From Gemmatimonadota bacterium (GTDB lineage: Bacteria; Gemmatimonadota; Gemmatimonadetes; Gemmatimonadales; GWC2-71-9), in the NCBI GenBank assembly GCA_003222035.1, contig QHUS01000057.1:1-64000 (forward strand): a stretch of 64,000 nucleotides of DNA. Reading direction: 5' to 3'. The notes below the pieces were generated by a model. It saw only the letters and a program-made list of their open reading frames with translations. It searched no databases and was not told the DNA's origin. Every line of letters starts with the position of its first letter. Position 1 is the stretch's first letter. Made by a program: the position numbers and the translations under genes. Below are positions 59,102 through 64,000 of this stretch, in pieces.

Positions 59102-61351
59102 TCACGCCACCGCCGGTTGCCCCAGGGGACGATACGTCCGTCGCGTCGTCTGGCGACGGCGCCACAGCCGCAGGATGCCGGCCACGACCAGCAGCGCCGG
59201 CACGCCGATGAAGTTGCCGTACCGTGCCGCGCTGCGCAGCGTGGCGCTCGTGAACACGAGCGGCGGCGGGGCGCGGTTCTTCGAGCGGATGCCGATCAAC
59301 GCCTCGTCCTGGGCGAGCCAATCGATCGCGTTGGCCACGAAGACAAGATTCTCCGGCGCGTTGCGCGCGTAGCGGTCGCTCGCGAAGTCGCTGGAGCCGA
59401 CGACGACGACGCGGCCCCGGGCGCGCCCCTTGGCCGTGTCGCCACCGGCGGCGAGCGGGTTGGCGAGCGCCGCCACGAGCCGCGAGCGCAGGCTGTCACG
59501 GGCGAACTCCCGTGCCGGGTCGATCATCACCATGGTCTCCTGGGCGCCGGCCGCCCGGCTCGTGACCAGGAGCGGGGTCACGGTACCCCGCGGCGCGTGC
59601 GTCGTATCGAGCTGGCTCGCCCAGGGCAGCAGCGTCGCGTCGAGGTCCGCGTTCACCGGGGACGCCTTGGTGCTGATCGCCCGCAGCCACAGCGGGTAGG
59701 GGACGAGCACCTGGCCGAACTGCGCGGGGATACCGACCTGAACGTTGGACGCCAGGTCGTACACCATGTTGGAGCGGATCGACAGGCCGTACGGCGCGAG
59801 CAGCTCGTTCCACCCGACGAGGCGCGACGTCGCGAACGGTTGTCCCTGCGCCGAGAGCTGCATCCCGCCGGCCATCACGAGCAGGCTGCCCCCCCGGTCG
59901 AGGAAGCCCCGGAGGCGCGCCAGCTGGGGACGCGTCAGCGAATCGGGAGCACCGGCGACGGCGATCACGCGGACCGAGTCCGCGATCGCGGTGTCGGTGA
60001 GCGTGAACGACCGCACGGCGTACGTGCGCTCGAGCTGTTCGCGCAGCCCACTGAAGCTCCGCTGGCCGCGCATCGAAACCGGATCGCTGATCTCACCCAA
60101 GGCGATCGCGGGCTTGTCCGCGTGGGTCAACGAGCGAATGTCGGACGTGAGGCGGTATTCGAGGTCGTTGCTCTGCTGCACGAAGGGAACCGTCTTGACG
60201 CCGTCGGCATAACGAATCGCGATCCCGAGGTAGCCCTCTTTCACCTGCAGCTCCGACCGCCCCAGCACGTTGAACTGCACGGCCGGTATGCCGAGTGAGC
60301 GAGCCTCCCTGAGCCCCGCGGTGTCGGCCTGCGGATCGACGAAGACCAGCTTGACCTTGCCGCGGCCCGCGGCGCGATAGTCCCGCAACAGATCGTCCAC
60401 GTCGCGCTTCAGGAACGCGACTTCGGGCGGCAGCGCGGCGGTCGTGAACAGCTTGATCGTCACGAGGTCCGGAAGCGTGGCCATCAGCTGCCTGGTCGCG
60501 CGGGAGAGCGTGAACGCTCTCCCGGGTGTCAGGTCGATCCGGCCGCCGATCTGGCGCCCGAACAGGTTCACGACCACCGTGCCGGCGGCGAGCAGCGCGG
60601 TTCCGAACCGCAGGCGCTTGAGCGCCTCACCCTGCGGGGTGAGCTTGCGTGAGAGCAGCGCGAAATACGCGAAGACCAGGAACAGCGCCGCGAGCGTGAG
60701 GAAGTAGATCGCGTCGCGCAGATCGATCACGCCCCGGTTGATGCCAGAGAAGTGGGACAGCACGCCGAGCGAAGCGGCGATCGCCCCGAGCTGCGCCGGC
60801 AGGCCCACGATGAGCGGGTCGAGGCCGACCAGGATCAGCAGGAACATCACCGCGACCGCGAGAATGAACGCCGTGATCTGATTGCGCGTCACGCTCGACG
60901 CCCACACGCCCACGCCGGCGAGGCCGAGGATCAGCAACGCCGCGCCGATGTACTGGGCCACGACGATGCCCAGCGGCGGGGCGGTCCCGAGAGTGAGCGA
61001 GAGCGGAATGGCCAGCGTGAGCGCCAGGGCGAGCCACAGGAACAGCACCAGGCCGACGTACTTCCCGAGCAGCAGCTCCAGCTCGCTGATCGGCTGCGCC
61101 AGCACGACCTCGAGGGTGCCCGCGCGCGCGTCCTCGGCGAGGGCGCGCATCGTCACCGCCGGCACCAGGAACAGCAGCAGCCAGGGCAGGAAGTCGAGCA
61201 TCGGTCGCAGCGACGCGACGTTATAGAGCTCGAGCTGCCGAAACGTGAGGAAGCCGTTCACGGCCGTGAACACGACGAGCAGGATGTAGGCCGTCGGCTG
61301 GTCGACCAGCGCCTTCAGCTCGCGCCGCGCGATCGTCCGGATGGGGCTCAT
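59102..61351 (-). CDS. Fused ABC-2 permease (GldF-like) and GldG-like protein
   Basis: N-half RRELKALVDQPTAYILLVVFTAVNGFL...EDARAGTLEVVLAQPISELELLLGKY; C-half DLTPGRAFTLSRATRQLMATLPDLVTIKLFTTAALPPEVA...VLPL substrate-like region and final TM. Confidence 0.88.
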   Translation of the reverse strand: MSPIRTIARRELKALVDQPTAYILLVVFTAVNGFLTFRQLELYNVASLRPMLDFLPWLLLFLVPAVTMRALAEDARAGTLEVVLAQPISELELLLGKYVGLVLFLWLALALTLAIPLSLTLGTAPPLGIVVAQYIGAALLILGLAGVGVWASSVTRNQITAFILAVAVMFLLILVGLDPLIVGLPAQLGAIAASLGVLSHFSGINRGVIDLRDAIYFLTLAALFLVFAYFALLSRKLTPQGEALKRLRFGTALLAAGTVVVNLFGRQIGGRIDLTPGRAFTLSRATRQLMATLPDLVTIKLFTTAALPPEVAFLKRDVDDLLRDYRAAGRGKVKLVFVDPQADTAGLREARSLGIPAVQFNVLGRSELQVKEGYLGIAIRYADGVKTVPFVQQSNDLEYRLTSDIRSLTHADKPAIALGEISDPVSMRGQRSFSGLREQLERTYAVRSFTLTDTAIADSVRVIAVAGAPDSLTRPQLARLRGFLDRGGSLLVMAGGMQLSAQGQPFATSRLVGWNELLAPYGLSIRSNMVYDLASNVQVGIPAQFGQVLVPYPLWLRAISTKASPVNADLDATLLPWASQLDTTHAPRGTVTPLLVTSRAAGAQETMVMIDPAREFARDSLRSRLVAALANPLAAGGDTAKGRARGRVVVVGSSDFASDRYARNAPENLVFVANAIDWLAQDEALIGIRSKNRAPPPLVFTSATLRSAARYGNFIGVPALLVVAGILRLWRRRQTTRRTYRPLGQPAVA

Positions 61352-62301
61352 GGTTCAGCCCGACTCTCGGTTTCACTCGTGAGCTGATGGAACAGATCTT
61401 CGAGGCTGCCGGCTCGCTGGTGCAGCTCGTACAGGGTCCAGCCCCGGGCCTTGGCGAGCGCGTAGACCTCCGGGCGCAGGTCCTTCGCCCGCTCCGCCGT
61501 GACCGTTGCCGCAACCCGGCCGTTGGGCGCGGTGGCCGCCGGCGTAACCCGGAGAACGCCGGGCAGCCGCTCCAGCTCCGTAGCCACGTTGGTCCCGGCG
61601 ACCTCGACCGCGATCTCGACCGCGCCCGCCGCCTGCGCGATGAGGTGGTCCACGGGCCCGTCGGCGACGATCTTGCCGCGCCTGATGATCAGCAGCCGCG
61701 AGCAGGTGTGCTGCACTTCCGGGAGGACGTGGGTCGACAGGATGACGGTCCGGTCTTTCCCCAGGGTCCCGATCAGGCGGCGAATCTCGACGCGCTGATT
61801 GGGATCGAGCCCCTCGGTCGGCTCGTCGAGCACGAGAAGATCGGGCCGATGGAGGATGGCCTGCGCGAGACCCACGCGTTGGCGGAAACCCTTCGACAAC
61901 TCGTCGATCGGCCGGTAGAACACGGTCTCGATTGCCGTGGCCGCGACGGCTTCGTCGATGGCCTGCCCGCGGGCGGGGCCCGCCACCTGCCGCAGGTCCG
62001 CGATGAAGGCGAGGTACTCGCCGACCAGCAGATCACCGTACAGCGGATTGTTCTCGGGCAGATAGCCGATGCGACGCTTCGCCGCCCGCGGCGCGTCAGC
62101 GAGCGGCACGCCGTCGAAACGGATCGTCCCTGTGTCCGGCTCGTAGTACTGGGTGATCATACGCATGGTCGTGGACTTGCCGGCGCCGTTCGGCCCCAGA
62201 AAACCCACGACTTGACCGCGATCGACCGCGAAGGAGACCTGGTCGACGGCCGTCACGCCGTCGAATCGCTTGGAGACACCCTCGACCGACAGGAAGGACA
62301 T
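61348..62301 (-). CDS. ABC transporter ATP-binding protein (GldA-like)
   Basis: GFLGPNGAGKSTTMRMITQYYEPDTGTIRFDG, LSKGFRQRVGLAQAILHRPDLLVLDEPTEGLDPNQR. Confidence 0.95.
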   Translation of the reverse strand: MSFLSVEGVSKRFDGVTAVDQVSFAVDRGQVVGFLGPNGAGKSTTMRMITQYYEPDTGTIRFDGVPLADAPRAAKRRIGYLPENNPLYGDLLVGEYLAFIADLRQVAGPARGQAIDEAVAATAIETVFYRPIDELSKGFRQRVGLAQAILHRPDLLVLDEPTEGLDPNQRVEIRRLIGTLGKDRTVILSTHVLPEVQHTCSRLLIIRRGKIVADGPVDHLIAQAAGAVEIAVEVAGTNVATELERLPGVLRVTPAATAPNGRVAATVTAERAKDLRPEVYALAKARGWTLYELHQRAGSLEDLFHQLTSETESRAEP

Positions 62302-62357
62302 ACCGGCAGTGATGCTAATCACCCTCGCTGGGGTTGTTCAAGTCCCGGAGGCGTTTC

Positions 62358-63518
62358 TTAGAGCGACTTGAGGAACGCGACCACGGCTGCCCGATCGGCC
62401 TCGGACAACGTCTTGAAGCGGTCGCGTGCGCCGGCGGCTTCGCCCCCGTGCAGCTCGATCGCCTGCTCGAGCGAGGTCGCCCGGCCGTCGTGCAGGAAGT
62501 GCTCCGCACCACGCAGGTCGAGAAGCGGCTCGGTACGGAAGTCGGCCGGGGTGGCGAGGCCGACGCAGATGTCCGCCAGGTCGGGTCCCATGTCGTGCAG
62601 CAGCAGGTCGGTATAGGCGGCAAACTCCCGGTTCTTCAGGGCGGCGACGGGGCTGTCGCCGGTGCGCAGCAGCGGGCGATGACACGTGGCGCACCCGATC
62701 TGCGAGAACAGGTCGCGGCCGTGGCGCCCGTCCTTACCGGCCTTCAGCGGAGTGGGAGGCGCGAGGAAGCGCACGAAGTCGTCGGTGAGGTCGAGGGCCT
62801 CCTGCGACAGCTCGGGATCGGTCGCCGGGTCGACGCCGGCGGGAATCGGCTTTCCGCCGACGGTCTCCTCGGTCGGCTGCTCGGGGTTCGTCACACTCAT
62901 CTCAGCACCGAACGCGCCCGCGTTGAACTCCCGCAGCGTGGGGACGAACCCCTTGCGCCCGAACCGTCCGATACGGCCGTCCACGAAGCGGTTGGGCCGC
63001 CCTTTCACGCCATCATGGTTCTTGTCGCTCGGGTCGGCGTAGGAAAGGATGACCGTGTCGGGGACGAGGTCGAGCAGGCCGCGTCCAAAGATCACCGGCG
63101 ACGTGCGCATGGCGCGCGCCGTGGCCGACGGCGGGAACGGCTCCTGATCGATGCCGAGCGCCTGCTTGAGTGCCGGAGTGGTGTGCAGCTGAATGACCGG
63201 TCCACCTTCCTGAGCGAGCGGGTCGCAGACAGCGGGCGGAGGGTTGGGCGGGCTGGCGTGGAATGCCGTGGCGTGGACCTCGACTTCGTCGCCGCGGCCC
63301 CCGGCGGGATCTTCGTGGCACTCCCCGCACGCGTCCTGATTGAACAGGGGCCCGAGCCCGGTTTCGGGCGTGAACACGCTGTCGAACACGACCTTGCCGC
63401 GCGCGAAGCGATCGCGCTGCTCTTTGGTGAGCTTGGGAACGGGGTCGCCCGGCTTCAGGGGCTTCTCGCAGCCCGCGGCGAAGAAGAGGAGGGCGATCGC
63501 AACCCGGTGCCGGGTCAC
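62358..63518 (-). CDS. Di-heme cytochrome c / thiol oxidoreductase-like (DUF1111-type) lipoprotein
   Basis: Lipobox FFAAGC; CGECH and CATCH heme motifs; LKNREFAAYTDLLLHDMGPDLADICVGLATPADFRTEPLLDLR. Confidence 0.88.
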   Translation of the reverse strand: MTRHRVAIALLFFAAGCEKPLKPGDPVPKLTKEQRDRFARGKVVFDSVFTPETGLGPLFNQDACGECHEDPAGGRGDEVEVHATAFHASPPNPPPAVCDPLAQEGGPVIQLHTTPALKQALGIDQEPFPPSATARAMRTSPVIFGRGLLDLVPDTVILSYADPSDKNHDGVKGRPNRFVDGRIGRFGRKGFVPTLREFNAGAFGAEMSVTNPEQPTEETVGGKPIPAGVDPATDPELSQEALDLTDDFVRFLAPPTPLKAGKDGRHGRDLFSQIGCATCHRPLLRTGDSPVAALKNREFAAYTDLLLHDMGPDLADICVGLATPADFRTEPLLDLRGAEHFLHDGRATSLEQAIELHGGEAAGARDRFKTLSEADRAAVVAFLKSL

Positions 63519-63823
63519 GGAGCCGGCACCTCGATCTTTACGATCCGGTCGGCCACGAGGCCGGTGTCGGTGCGCCGGCATTCCGCTCGAACGACGTCTC
63601 CGGGCTTCAGATTGGCGGGCGCAGCCGCGGGCGGCGCGGTCATCGTCACGAGGCGCAGCGACATGCCGACGCCGGTGATCAGTTCGAGCGTGCCGGTCGT
63701 GGTGTCGAGGGTGTGAACGGTGCCCTGATAGGTGTACGCCGGCGCGGCTTGCGCCGCGGCGGACACCGCGAGCGGTAGCAACAGGGTAGCAACGAGCGCC
63801 GCGGTCCAGGCTGTCATGCGCAT
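63515..63823 (-). CDS. Small secreted protein upstream of the cytochrome
   Basis: Signal peptide ATLLLPLAVSAAAQA; YQGTVHTLDTTTGTLELITGVGMSLRLVTM; overlaps start of next gene. Confidence 0.6.
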   Translation of the reverse strand: MRMTAWTAALVATLLLPLAVSAAAQAAPAYTYQGTVHTLDTTTGTLELITGVGMSLRLVTMTAPPAAAPANLKPGDVVRAECRRTDTGLVADRIVKIEVPAP

Positions 63824-63897
63824 ACGGCCTCTCCCTCCTTTGCCGGGTCCGGTCCCGGCCGCAAACTGGCGCCGCGGACCGGGAGAGTCAATCGTGC

Positions 63898-64000
63898 CTA
63901 CGAGCCGAGCTTTTCGAGCTGCTCCGCGGCGCGGTTGATGGCGTTCGTGTGCGCCGCGAGCGCCTGAGCGGTCGCCGCGATCTGCTGATCGGCTTCCGAC
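63898..64000 (-). CDS. 3' end of an uncharacterised protein, truncated by window edge
   Basis: Reads SEADQQIAATAQALAAHTNAINRAAEQLEKLGS* on minus strand. Confidence 0.5.
   Translation of the reverse strand, partial: SEADQQIAATAQALAAHTNAINRAAEQLEKLGS

Overview
High-GC bacterial chromosome segment of about 64 kb, dense and mostly made of housekeeping genes in tightly overlapping operons. Gene content (short RpoD-like sigma, GldF/GldG fusion, TolB-propeller outer-membrane peptidase, HyuA/HyuB) suggests Gemmatimonadota or a neighbouring phylum; this is inference, no marker search was possible. Recognisable core genes include larE, thpR, lepB, rpoD-like sigma, yajQ, rimO, hemL, lnt, rpmE-prfA-prmC, tmk, ctpA, aroF, smc, rsfS, rplI, rpsR, rpsF, ychF, pth, rplY/ctc and prs. 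No rRNA, tRNA, CRISPR, transposase or integrase was recognised. Points of interest: (1) a dispersed family of short 7-bp (GGRAYNN-like) and 8-bp tandem arrays, often as inverted pairs, placed at stop/start codon junctions and in loops of conserved genes; (2) a myo-inositol oxygenase gene between two diverged comM 3' ends; (3) two GTGAT-N4-ATCAC palindromes upstream of a ZU5-like lipoprotein / TPR-HD-GYP pair; (4) an operon that puts a P-loop-less CpsD/ParA-like protein with SPOR repeats and a propeller-SPOR lipoprotein directly upstream of smc; (5) an aldehyde dehydrogenase with an internal out-of-frame deletion; (6) an exported JAB/MPN protein behind three TGACG boxes spaced exactly 11 bp apart.
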